Of a stretch of DNA of 64,000 nucleotides, positions 49,931 through 57,913 are shown one piece after another. The notes beneath the pieces are model-generated. The model made no database searches. It was not told where the DNA came from and worked only from the letters and a program-made list of their open reading frames with translations. The stretch's first letter is position 1; the number at the start of each line of letters is the position of its first letter. Source of the stretch: Hyphomicrobium sp. (GTDB lineage: Bacteria > Pseudomonadota > Alphaproteobacteria > Rhizobiales > Hyphomicrobiaceae). Made by a program: the position numbers and the translations under genes. The stretch is from positions 248,001 to 312,000 of the forward strand of contig JAKFUV010000009.1 of assembly GCA_021732485.1 (NCBI GenBank), given 5' to 3'.

Positions 49931-49940
49931 GGGGGGGGGG
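49931..49940. repeat. Homopolymer run of ten G
   Basis: This run of G10, preceded by GGGGC, lies in the non-coding space between the SDR and fasciclin genes. Such runs are prone to slippage and to sequencing error. It lies in the 3' untranslated part of the fasciclin transcript, so no coding effect is expected. Confidence 0.9.
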
Positions 49941-50038
49941 ACGGAAAAGAACGGACATGAGACGAGGGCTCGTGTGCCCTCACCGAACACGGCGACGACA
50001 CATGTCGCCATGTTCGAGCGGGGCGGCTAGCAGACGAA

Positions 50039-50623
50039 TTAGTTTGCCAGCAAAACCGTATCGATGACGTGGATCACGCCGTTTGATTGGTTGACGTCAG
50101 CGATCGTTATCTTCGCCTTGTCACCCTTCGCGTCCACAACAACCCAGCCACCGCCGCTTTCCATCAGCGTGATCGTGCCGCCGGCTACAGTCTTCAATTC
50201 AGCTTTGCCGCCGTTGGCTTTCGCTTGGGCTTCGAGGTCAGCCGCTGAAAGTTTTCCGGCAACCACGTGATACGTCAACACGCCCGCCAGCTTTTCCTTG
50301 TTTTCTGGCTTCAAGAGCGTCGTCACCGTTCCTTGCGGGAGCTTGTCGAATGCGCCGTTGACTGGGGCAAAAACCGTGAACGGACCCTTGCTCGACAACG
50401 TATCCACAAGGCCAGCCGCCTTGACCGCCGCGACAAGCGTCGTGTGGTCCTTCGAGTTGACGGCGTTTTCAATGATGTTCTTCGATGGGTACATCGCCGC
50501 GCCGCCTACCGTGACGGAGGTTTCCTTTTTCTCTGCCAGCGTTGGGGTGGCGATTGCGACGAGCGACAGAGCCGCTACGAGCGACGAGGCGCCGAGCAAC
50601 GCGCTGCGAATGGATTTCGACAT
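50039..50623 (-). CDS. Secreted fasciclin (FAS1)-domain protein
   Basis: The 194-residue product has a signal peptide (residues 1-30, ending PTLAE) and one FAS1 domain with the H1 box GPFTVFAPVNGAFDKLP and the H2 region NGVIHVIDTVLL. FAS1 domains mediate adhesion or matrix contact. The ATG at 50623 has GGAG ten bases upstream. It lies beside a SigK-like/RskA-like pair, an association known in Mycobacterium, where SigK-RskA controls the fasciclin proteins MPT70 and MPT83. The promoter region has no element that I can match with confidence. Confidence 0.9.
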   Translation of the reverse strand: MSKSIRSALLGASSLVAALSLVAIATPTLAEKKETSVTVGGAAMYPSKNIIENAVNSKDHTTLVAAVKAAGLVDTLSSKGPFTVFAPVNGAFDKLPQGTVTTLLKPENKEKLAGVLTYHVVAGKLSAADLEAQAKANGGKAELKTVAGGTITLMESGGGWVVVDAKGDKAKITIADVNQSNGVIHVIDTVLLAN

Positions 50624-50812
50624 GGGGGGTAACTCCGGGGTTGTTTCCTGCTCTCCTTGGTGGAGCGCAATGGCAGTAACGATCCGGACGCAGCGCGGTT
50701 TCAAAATTTTTGTTGTGTTATTTTAGAGGCGAACGTGATCCGTCTTTTTTTCGCCATGCGCATGCTCGTACGCCGAAAATGATCGCATCAAAATGATGGT
50801 GAAATGCAATCG

Positions 50813-51544
50813 TCATTCGCCCGTCGCAATCAGTTTGCCAGCGAACACCACTGGGCCTGTTGGTCCACCCGTGGTTGATCCTCCTTCGGGCTCAAGGCTG
50901 ACGGCGTAAGTCGCTTCTTCGATAATGTTGGGCTGATAAGCTGCAAGTGTCGGCTTGCGCATGACGGTCGGATCATCGATGACGCCAAGCGATTTTGGTC
51001 CGCCGAGTTTGTCATGCACGATCCATAGCTCAAAGCTTTTACCGGCCTCGTGCTGAGCCGCCACGGGGCGAACCGTCAGCAACCGTTGGTCGATGTTGAC
51101 GGTCACCAGGAACGCAGGCGACTGGGCATCTTTTTGCAGCACTGCAACCAAGTTCTTTGTCGGCGGCTTGGGCGTCAGCTCGCGCACACCGATGAAGCCG
51201 ACCAGTGCTGCCGCAACCAGTGACGAGGCTAATGTGGCGGCGCGCCAAAAACGGACACCACGCGTGAGCGCGATGACATCGGCTGTGCCCGCCGCATCGC
51301 CTCGTCCATGGCTCATCGACGCCTTCGACAGCCGGGCATGAATGCGAGCGAGGATCGCAGCCGGCGGCTCGACGGAGGGCACGGCATTGAGCAGCGGTTC
51401 AAGCCGGCGTTCCCAACCGGCAATGGCGGCATCCAACTGTGGCTCTCGCAGTCGTCGCGCCGACACCGCAGTCCGCTCAGCCGCGTCGAGCGTGCCAAGG
51501 ACGTATTCGCCCGCGAGGCCATCGATGTCGTCGCGCTCTGTCAT
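50813..51544 (-). CDS. Anti-sigma factor, RskA family
   Basis: The 243-residue single-pass membrane protein has an N-terminal sigma-binding part (DDIDGLAGEYVLGTLD at 4-19), one membrane helix (about residues 105-125, ATLASSLVAAALVGFIGV) and a periplasmic RskA domain (SFELWIVHDKLGGPKSLGVID, GGPTGPVVFAG). It should hold the upstream sigma factor inactive until regulated proteolysis. Its ATG overlaps the sigma stop codon (ATGA), so the two are coupled. Confidence 0.9.
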   Translation of the reverse strand: MTERDDIDGLAGEYVLGTLDAAERTAVSARRLREPQLDAAIAGWERRLEPLLNAVPSVEPPAAILARIHARLSKASMSHGRGDAAGTADVIALTRGVRFWRAATLASSLVAAALVGFIGVRELTPKPPTKNLVAVLQKDAQSPAFLVTVNIDQRLLTVRPVAAQHEAGKSFELWIVHDKLGGPKSLGVIDDPTVMRKPTLAAYQPNIIEEATYAVSLEPEGGSTTGGPTGPVVFAGKLIATGE

Positions 51545-52086
51545 CCGCCAAGACAACCTTTGAGTTGCGCCAGGGCACGTCGCAGCCAGGTTTTCACAGT
51601 GTTGACCGGCTGATTATATTTTTCGGCGAGTTCATCACGACTAAATCCATCACAATAGGCGAGCACAACCATTTCCCGCCGATCTGGGTCGAGTTGCGCC
51701 AGACAATCATGCAGTCGCCGGCCGTCTTCGCCGCGAAGGACATTTGCCAGAGCTGTTTCGGTATCTGACGGCAGATCGAGTAACGCGGGATGATCCTCGA
51801 TCGAGTCGGGGCGCTTGCGACGCAGTTCATCAAGGGCGCGATTGCGAGCGATCGCCGCCATCCAAGAAATTGGCGACGCCACCCGCGGGTCAAAATCGCC
51901 CGCCCGATCCCAGATCTTCACGTAAACCTCTTGCAGCACCTCGTCGGCGATATCCCGGCGGTTCAAGATACGCAGGATGATTCCATAGAGTTTCGCGGCC
52001 GTCGCACGATAAACGTCGTCAAACGCTGCGCGATCTTTGCGCGCGACGCCTTGGAGAAGATGAACGAGGGTCTGCGGAGTACTCAT
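51541..52086 (-). CDS. ECF sigma factor, SigK-like
   Basis: The 181-residue sigma-70 family protein has region 2 (RDIADEVLQEVYVKIWDRAGDF, PISWMAAIARNRALDELRR) and region 4 (LDPDRREMVVLAYCDGFSRDELAEKY, VKTWLRRALAQLK), with little in between. It is followed by an RskA-type anti-sigma gene and the FAS1 gene, all on the minus strand. Likely a signal-controlled small regulon including the FAS1 gene. Confidence 0.92.
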   Translation of the reverse strand: MSTPQTLVHLLQGVARKDRAAFDDVYRATAAKLYGIILRILNRRDIADEVLQEVYVKIWDRAGDFDPRVASPISWMAAIARNRALDELRRKRPDSIEDHPALLDLPSDTETALANVLRGEDGRRLHDCLAQLDPDRREMVVLAYCDGFSRDELAEKYNQPVNTVKTWLRRALAQLKGCLGG

Positions 52087-52162
52087 TGGCGAGGGTGGTA
52101 TCTGTGCTGTGATGCCTAGCTTAAATTTCGCAGATTGCTATACAGCCTGCGTGGCTCGCCGC

Positions 52163-52837
52163 CTAGCCTGACACATGAGCGGCACTTTCAGAAGCGGCGG
52201 GTGTCGTCGCCCAGGCAAGCCAGAGTGCGATGCCAACAACCGTGACGGCGAGCACTGCACGCACGCGCTGGACGTCTCCGCGATCGGATAGCCAAGGACG
52301 CACTTGCGCTGCCGCGGCGACAATGCCGAGATGCACCGCCGTGGCGACAGCCACATACGTTGAGCTTAAAACCAGCGTCTGTGGAAGAATTGGCCGGTTT
52401 GGATCAAGGAATGGTGGGAGTACCGCGACGTAAAAGAGCGCCGCTTTGGGATTCAATAAGTTGGTGATGACGCCACGCTGAAAATACGTGCGAAGCGATT
52501 GCGCATCCGCGAGCCCCTTGCCGCCGTCAGGCTCGCCGCGCCAAAGCTCGAAAGCCAGCCACAAGAGATACGCGACGCCCATCCAGCGCAACGCTGCGTA
52601 GAGCCGTGGAGATTGCGAAATCAAAGTCGCTAGTCCGAGCGCCGACAACAGGCCGACGATCATCAAGCCGGTCGCGACGCCGGCGACAGCAGCCAATCCC
52701 GCCTTACGGCCTTCTGACAGGCTGAGGATCGCGAGATAGGTCATATTCGGTCCTGGCGTGAGCTCAATGATGAGCGCAGTCCAAAGAAATGCCAGAGGGA
52801 CACTGCTCGACGATTGATCTAAACCGGCCCATTCCAT
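52163..52837 (-). CDS. LysE/RhtB family amino-acid exporter
   Basis: The 224-residue inner-membrane protein has about six helices and the family start ALIIELTPGPNMTYLAILSLSEG, then GVATGLMIVGLLSALGLA and FQRGVITNLLNPKAALFYVAVLPPF. The substrate is probably an amino acid such as homoserine, threonine or lysine, but this is not fixed by the sequence. It sits 15 bases downstream of the HAD gene. Confidence 0.88.
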   Translation of the reverse strand: MEWAGLDQSSSSVPLAFLWTALIIELTPGPNMTYLAILSLSEGRKAGLAAVAGVATGLMIVGLLSALGLATLISQSPRLYAALRWMGVAYLLWLAFELWRGEPDGGKGLADAQSLRTYFQRGVITNLLNPKAALFYVAVLPPFLDPNRPILPQTLVLSSTYVAVATAVHLGIVAAAAQVRPWLSDRGDVQRVRAVLAVTVVGIALWLAWATTPAASESAAHVSG

Positions 52838-52852
52838 ATCGGACGCCTTGTC

Positions 52853-53605
52853 TTAGGCGGGCTTGATGACGAAACCCGTGATGAAGCCGGTCAAATCGTC
52901 GGTCATGTGATGGACGTGTCGCGGCAATTCTTGCCAATCGCGCATTTTCAACTGCACAGGGTGATCGACATAATCCGAATGGATCAAGACCGTCGTCATC
53001 CCGAGTGCCTCAGGAGCTTCGAGGTTGTGCGGCATATCCTCGAACATGGCAGCCGAGACGGCTGAAACATCGTGCCGGCTCACCATGCGATCGAAAGCCT
53101 TTCGGTCTGGCTTTGGCACATAATCCGTCGCGGCAATATCGCAGATGTCCTCGAAGAGATGCAGCACGCCGATTTTCGCCGCGACGTTCTCGGCATGACG
53201 GCGCGAACCATTGGTAAAGATCAAGCGCCGGCCGGCGAGCGCTGCGATGGCCGTCGCGAGGTCTGGCGACGGCTGCAGCACACTGAGGTCGATGTCGTGC
53301 ACGTAGTCGAGGAATGGCTCCGGGCGCAACTTGTGCACCTGCATCAGGCCGGCAAGTGTCGTCCCATACTGTCGATAATAGGATTTCTGCAAGTGGCGAG
53401 CGTGCGCATACGGAACGCCAATCGTCTTGGCGATGAATTCGCCCATCCGATGATCGACTTGCGCGAACAGGTTGCAAGACGCCGGATAGAGCGTGTTGTC
53501 GAGATCGAATATCCAAGTATCGACGTGGTCAAACGCGCGCCCGGTTGGATTTCGCCAATGACCGCTGGAAAAACCGTGGGCGCGGCGCGCGGAACCTGCG
53601 GTCAC
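52853..53605 (-). CDS. HAD-family pyrimidine 5'-nucleotidase
   Basis: The 250-residue hydrolase has the HAD motifs DLDNTLYPA (nucleophile Asp), FTNGSRRH, KPDRKAF and FEDMPHNLEAPEALGM, and the cap arrangement of the SSM1/Sdt1-type pyrimidine 5'-nucleotidases. GTG at 53605 overlaps the argB stop (GTGA); the frame is open further upstream inside argB, but that part is not HAD-like. In Rhizobiales this gene often follows argB. Confidence 0.9.
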   Translation of the reverse strand: MTAGSARRAHGFSSGHWRNPTGRAFDHVDTWIFDLDNTLYPASCNLFAQVDHRMGEFIAKTIGVPYAHARHLQKSYYRQYGTTLAGLMQVHKLRPEPFLDYVHDIDLSVLQPSPDLATAIAALAGRRLIFTNGSRRHAENVAAKIGVLHLFEDICDIAATDYVPKPDRKAFDRMVSRHDVSAVSAAMFEDMPHNLEAPEALGMTTVLIHSDYVDHPVQLKMRDWQELPRHVHHMTDDLTGFITGFVIKPA

Positions 53606-54555
53606 GATTTTGGTTTTTTGCGTTCGGCGCGGCGGACGAGCGTTCCGACGCCATGCTCGGTGAACAGTTCGAGCAGGACGCAATGGGGGACGCGTCCGTC
53701 AATCACGACAACCCCCTCAACTCCAGCTTCAACGACTTCGATACATCCTTCAATTTTAGGAATCATGCCACCGCTAATCGTTCCCGCTTTGATCATGGCG
53801 CGTGCCTCATCGATCGTCAGCTTCGGAATAAGCTTTTTATTTTCATCGAGAACGCCCGCAACATCGGTCAGCAAAATGAGCCGCTTGGCCTGCATTCGCG
53901 CGGCCAGCGCCGACGCGAACGTATCGGCGTTGATGTTGAGCGTTTCGCCGTCGCGACTGATGCCGACAGGAGCGATCACTGGAATCAAATCGGACTTCGA
54001 TATGACCTCGACGATGTGCGGGTTGACTTCGAGTGGCTCGCCGACATAGCCAATATCGACAGCCTTCATCAGATTTGAATGGGGATCCGGCAGTTCGGTG
54101 ATTTTCCGGGCGATCATCAGGTTGGCGTCTTTGCCGGAAATACCAACGGCCTTGCCGCCCTGGCGATTGATGGCCGACACGATCTCTTTGTTGATTTTCC
54201 CCGACAGCACCATTTCAACCACTTCGACGGTGGGCTTATCGGTGATGCGCAAACCGTTGACGAAATCCGAGGTGATTTCGAGCTTCTTCAGCATCGACGC
54301 GATTTGCGGACCGCCGCCGTGGACAACGATCGGGTTGATGCCGGATTGCTTGAGGTAAACGATATCTTGCGCGAACGCGATGGCGAGTGCTTCATCACCC
54401 ATGGCGTTGCCACCAAATTTTACGACAACCGTCTGCTCGTCATACTGGATGAGATGCGGAATAGCTTCGGCCAGGATGCGCGCCTGCAGGTGAGCGCTGG
54501 GCTCGTTCTCCGCCAAGTGCGTCGGCTTCGCCAGATGATCTTTTGGTGACGTCAC
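53602..54555 (-). CDS. argB: Acetylglutamate kinase
   Basis: ArgB phosphorylates N-acetylglutamate in arginine synthesis and is feedback-inhibited by arginine in many bacteria. The 317-residue product has VVKFGGNAMGDEAL, VVHGGGPQIASML, NINADTFASALAARMQAKRLILLTDVAG in shortened form, and GGMIPKI. The start is GTG at 54555. The N-terminal extension of about 30 residues carries the helix found in the arginine-sensitive hexameric type. A short basic tail ends KKPKS. Confidence 0.94.
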   Translation of the reverse strand: MTSPKDHLAKPTHLAENEPSAHLQARILAEAIPHLIQYDEQTVVVKFGGNAMGDEALAIAFAQDIVYLKQSGINPIVVHGGGPQIASMLKKLEITSDFVNGLRITDKPTVEVVEMVLSGKINKEIVSAINRQGGKAVGISGKDANLMIARKITELPDPHSNLMKAVDIGYVGEPLEVNPHIVEVISKSDLIPVIAPVGISRDGETLNINADTFASALAARMQAKRLILLTDVAGVLDENKKLIPKLTIDEARAMIKAGTISGGMIPKIEGCIEVVEAGVEGVVVIDGRVPHCVLLELFTEHGVGTLVRRAERKKPKS

Positions 54556-54838
54556 GGCGATTCCTCAAAAGCATGGTCGGCGGTCCGGCCTGCGCCGGAT
54601 TTATAGCGGCTCGGCCGGGCGCCTCAATGGAATTTCCTCGCAAGCGTCCGATATGCATCGTGTTCCCCAAAACACGGGCCAATCGGCCACTTTGTCCACA
54701 GCCTGCCGGGCTTTCGGCCAGTCCGCGAACTGCTAAGCTGTCCGTGCAAGCTATGATCGAAAAATCGGCGGTGCACTGTCGTGACGCATTGCCCCGTCTC
54801 GGCAATGCCTCCACGCTAGCAGGCGAGGGCATGATCTG

Positions 54839-57163
54839 GTGAACGCGGCGCTCATGGAACTTGGTCAAATACCGATGTCGCCGGCGCTGGCCGCGACTTT
54901 GACACGCGCGTCCGAGGCGGCGGCCACGTTCCAGTATACAGACGTGACGCTCGAGCATCTGCTGCTGGCGCTGTGCGACGACCCAGACGCGGTGGCTGTC
55001 CTCGATGCCAGCCGGGTGGTGATCGCGCACTTGCGGTCGGAGGTTATTGCTTTCCTCGGCAATACGCGACCGCCGTTTATTCCGCAAACGACCGGGTTTG
55101 GCGTTTCGGCGGACGTCTCGCGCATCCTCGAAGCAGCGTCAGCAGCAGCCCGTGGCGGTCGGCGCCGCGATATTTCGGGCGCGATCGTTCTGGCGGCCAT
55201 CGTCGGTGATGCGCGCAGTGCGGCGGCCCAAATGCTGCAAAGCCAGGGATTGACGTTCGATGAAGCGATTCGGGCTCTGCAGCGCGCTCTGGTGCCGGCC
55301 GCTCTTCGCGATCAGCAGCACGCCATGCTGCCCGCCGACGATGTTCTGGCGCGTGCGCGCGAGCGAGTCCAGTCGCGGGCGGCGCCTAGTCTTCGCCAAT
55401 TGATGTACGATGCACCTCGCCCGCCTCCGCCGCCGCCACCGTTACCGGTTGCTGCCACAGGCATCCCCTCATTCGGCGAGCTCGCGGTAGCGCTGCCGCA
55501 GTTGGGCGAACTACCGGGCAGCCCGCAACCAGCGCCGATCGACCGATTTGCCCGAGATCAAGACATCGCTTCGGTGATCGCCGGTTCGCTCGATGAGGCA
55601 ATGCCGGACGCGTTGGGTGAGATTTCGTTTCCGCAAGTGCTGGTCAAAATGCCGGCGGAGCCAGCGAGCATCGAGCTGCCCGCAATGGGCGATGGCGACG
55701 AGGCAGCGGAAAGTGACGTCGACACCGTGCCCGACGGCATCGATATGGGCGGCCCGGCCGTCAATCCGCCATTGGGGCTCTCCGGCGATGCGGATCTCAG
55801 CGGTGATCTGGCCGAACCTTTCAGCCAGTTACAAACTACTGCGATCGATGCGCATCTGCGTCCTTTGCTCGACGACATGCCGTCGGCGATCTACGCCGCA
55901 GAGCCGCCGCAGGCCGCGCCGCTCGGTCACACGGACACCGATCGCGAGCTTGTGCGGCCAGCGCGGCAGGATGGCGCTGTTGCCCGATCGTTCTATCCGC
56001 CAACGCCGGTGCACACCGCGCCGGCACAGAATGCCCCAAGCGCCGGATTTATTCCCAGACTCGAACCGAATGGAATTTCGGATTTCGAAGAAACGCTGCC
56101 GCAAGCATCGGCCGTTCCCTTAAGTGCACCGCCCGCGTGGACCAAGTCTGATGCCACGGGCATTGGTTTGCCCACGTTCGCGACGAACCGGCCGATTCCG
56201 ATCCAACCGCCACCGATCCCTCAGCCACCGCCAGGGACGAGGCTTGTGCCGACCTTCGCGCCACCGGGATCGTTCGAGCTGGGTAGCCGCTTTCCGCCCA
56301 TGGACAGCCCGCCCTTTCCGGGCGAGGGGCGCCAGCGTGCCGAACCCGCCTTGCCGAATTTTAGCGCTCGCCCGGCTGAAGCGGCGGCTATGGCAAATCC
56401 TCGATTCATTCCGTCAGTACCGCCGCCCGGGCAGCACCATCTCCCGAATGCGCAGCCTGGGGTCTTCGAAGCCTCGCTGCCGTCACTCCGTTCACCGACG
56501 GACGATTTCGAGTTTCCGCAGCCGCCAATGCCGGGGCCGCAGCTTCATTTCCCACCCGCGGCGCCTGACGCAGCCTCAGCGCCAATGCAACCGCGCGGGC
56601 GAATACCAACGCCGGCTCCTCGTCGCGCCATCGAAACCAGTCCCGGATTGCTGGCTGAAAACATACCGCGGACGATGCGCGTCGCGCAGCCGGAACGCAT
56701 TGAAATTCGCATCGCTAAAGCGTCGATCACAGGCATCACGACCGGCATGTCGGGCGGCGCGATCTGGCAGCACGACGTCACGGTCACACAAGCCATGTCG
56801 GTGCGATTGCGGGCCCCCGAAGGCGGGTTCTTTATCGAGACCGTTTCGCCGGAGACGATGTGGATCGACAATCAGCTGGTCTTTGCGCAGGATGAATTCG
56901 CGAGTTGGCGTTTTATTGTGACGCCACAGGTGCGCGGCCGTGCGCCGCTGCAGATCGTCGTATCTGCCAGAACCGCTGCGCACGACGGCGTCGCCGCTGA
57001 TACGGCACTTCCCGACCAGACCATCGACGTCAGGGTGAGAGCCAACATCACTCGCTCTCTTGGCCGCTCGTTGGGTTGGATCGTCGCCGCCATCATCGGC
57101 GGCGCGTTAGCGAAATTCGGCGAGACTGGCGTTAATGTCGCGCAGATGTTGATGACGCGCTGA
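54839..57163 (+). CDS. Clp_N-domain, proline-rich, C-terminally membrane-anchored protein
   Basis: The 774-residue protein has an N-terminal Clp_N domain (about residues 1-150) with both repeats: MSPALAATLTRASEAAATFQ with VTLEHLLLALCDDP, then SADVSRILEAASAAARGG with the second half-repeat. There is no AAA+ Walker motif, so it is not a Clp ATPase. Residues about 190-615 are Pro-rich and low-complexity (PRPPPPPPPLP, IPQPPPGTR). A beta-rich domain (about 615-735, IEIRIAKASITG to DQTIDVRVRANI) precedes one membrane helix (SLGWIVAAIIGGALAKFG) near the C-terminus. GTG at 54839 is the chosen start; ATG at 54854 is the alternative. Flanking genes are argB (divergent) and engB (convergent). Function unknown; see findings. 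Confidence 0.8.
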   Translation: MNAALMELGQIPMSPALAATLTRASEAAATFQYTDVTLEHLLLALCDDPDAVAVLDASRVVIAHLRSEVIAFLGNTRPPFIPQTTGFGVSADVSRILEAASAAARGGRRRDISGAIVLAAIVGDARSAAAQMLQSQGLTFDEAIRALQRALVPAALRDQQHAMLPADDVLARARERVQSRAAPSLRQLMYDAPRPPPPPPPLPVAATGIPSFGELAVALPQLGELPGSPQPAPIDRFARDQDIASVIAGSLDEAMPDALGEISFPQVLVKMPAEPASIELPAMGDGDEAAESDVDTVPDGIDMGGPAVNPPLGLSGDADLSGDLAEPFSQLQTTAIDAHLRPLLDDMPSAIYAAEPPQAAPLGHTDTDRELVRPARQDGAVARSFYPPTPVHTAPAQNAPSAGFIPRLEPNGISDFEETLPQASAVPLSAPPAWTKSDATGIGLPTFATNRPIPIQPPPIPQPPPGTRLVPTFAPPGSFELGSRFPPMDSPPFPGEGRQRAEPALPNFSARPAEAAAMANPRFIPSVPPPGQHHLPNAQPGVFEASLPSLRSPTDDFEFPQPPMPGPQLHFPPAAPDAASAPMQPRGRIPTPAPRRAIETSPGLLAENIPRTMRVAQPERIEIRIAKASITGITTGMSGGAIWQHDVTVTQAMSVRLRAPEGGFFIETVSPETMWIDNQLVFAQDEFASWRFIVTPQVRGRAPLQIVVSARTAAHDGVAADTALPDQTIDVRVRANITRSLGRSLGWIVAAIIGGALAKFGETGVNVAQMLMTR

Positions 57164-57199
57164 AGGGCGTGAACGCTGGCGTTAAAAGCGCTGCGGCGC

Positions 57200-57907
57200 C
57201 TAGCCGTGTGTCGCGAGCAGCCGCGCTATCGCGCCGCGCAGGTCTTCGATGCCGGTGCCCTTTTCAGCCGAGGTCGCCAGAACTTCCGGATAGGCCGCGG
57301 GATGCTTGGCAAGCGCAACGCTGGTTTCTTCGAACACTTTTTCAAGTGACGTGCGGCTGATCTTATCGGCTTTCGTCAGGATCGCTTGATAGGAAACGGC
57401 GGCAGTATCGAGCAGTTCGAGAATGTCGCCATCGGCCGTCTTGATGCCGTGACGCGCGTCGATCATGACAAAGACGCGGAGCAGTGTGCGGCGCCCGGCC
57501 AGATAGCCACGCAACACCCGGTTCCAGGCCGCCACTTTATCCTTCGGCGCTTCGGCATAGCCGTAGCCTGGCATGTCGACGAGAAACAGCCGAGCATCGG
57601 GGATGGTGAAGAAGTTCAGCTCTTGCGTTCGCCCTGGCGTGTTTGATGCGCGCGCTAACCCGAGCTGGCCGACAAGCGCGTTGATCAGGCTGGATTTGCC
57701 GACATTCGACCGGCCGGCAAAAGCGATTTCCGGCCGGTCGTCCGGCGGCAGATGGTTGAGGTCGGGCGTGCCGCGCGCAAATCCCCACGGCAAAGTGAAC
57801 AACCGGCGCCCAGCCTCGATCTCGTCGGGCGTCAGTGGTGCAACGCCGGTCATGGGAGGCCCTTCATCGGCAGAATGGCCTTTCGCGTGTCCGTTGGAAT
57901 AGGCCAC
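57200..57907 (-). CDS. engB: Ribosome biogenesis GTP-binding protein EngB (YihA)
   Basis: The 235-residue GTPase has G1 [17 protein letters not shown]3 [12 protein letters not shown]4 LTKADK and G5 TSAEKGTG. It aids 50S assembly and is usually essential. The start is GTG at 57907, six bases after the yidC stop; the first 25 residues are a hydrophilic extension. The order engB after yidC is common in Rhizobiales. Confidence 0.94.
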   Translation of the reverse strand: MAYSNGHAKGHSADEGPPMTGVAPLTPDEIEAGRRLFTLPWGFARGTPDLNHLPPDDRPEIAFAGRSNVGKSSLINALVGQLGLARASNTPGRTQELNFFTIPDARLFLVDMPGYGYAEAPKDKVAAWNRVLRGYLAGRRTLLRVFVMIDARHGIKTADGDILELLDTAAVSYQAILTKADKISRTSLEKVFEETSVALAKHPAAYPEVLATSAEKGTGIEDLRGAIARLLATHG

Positions 57908-57913
57908 GCTGGT

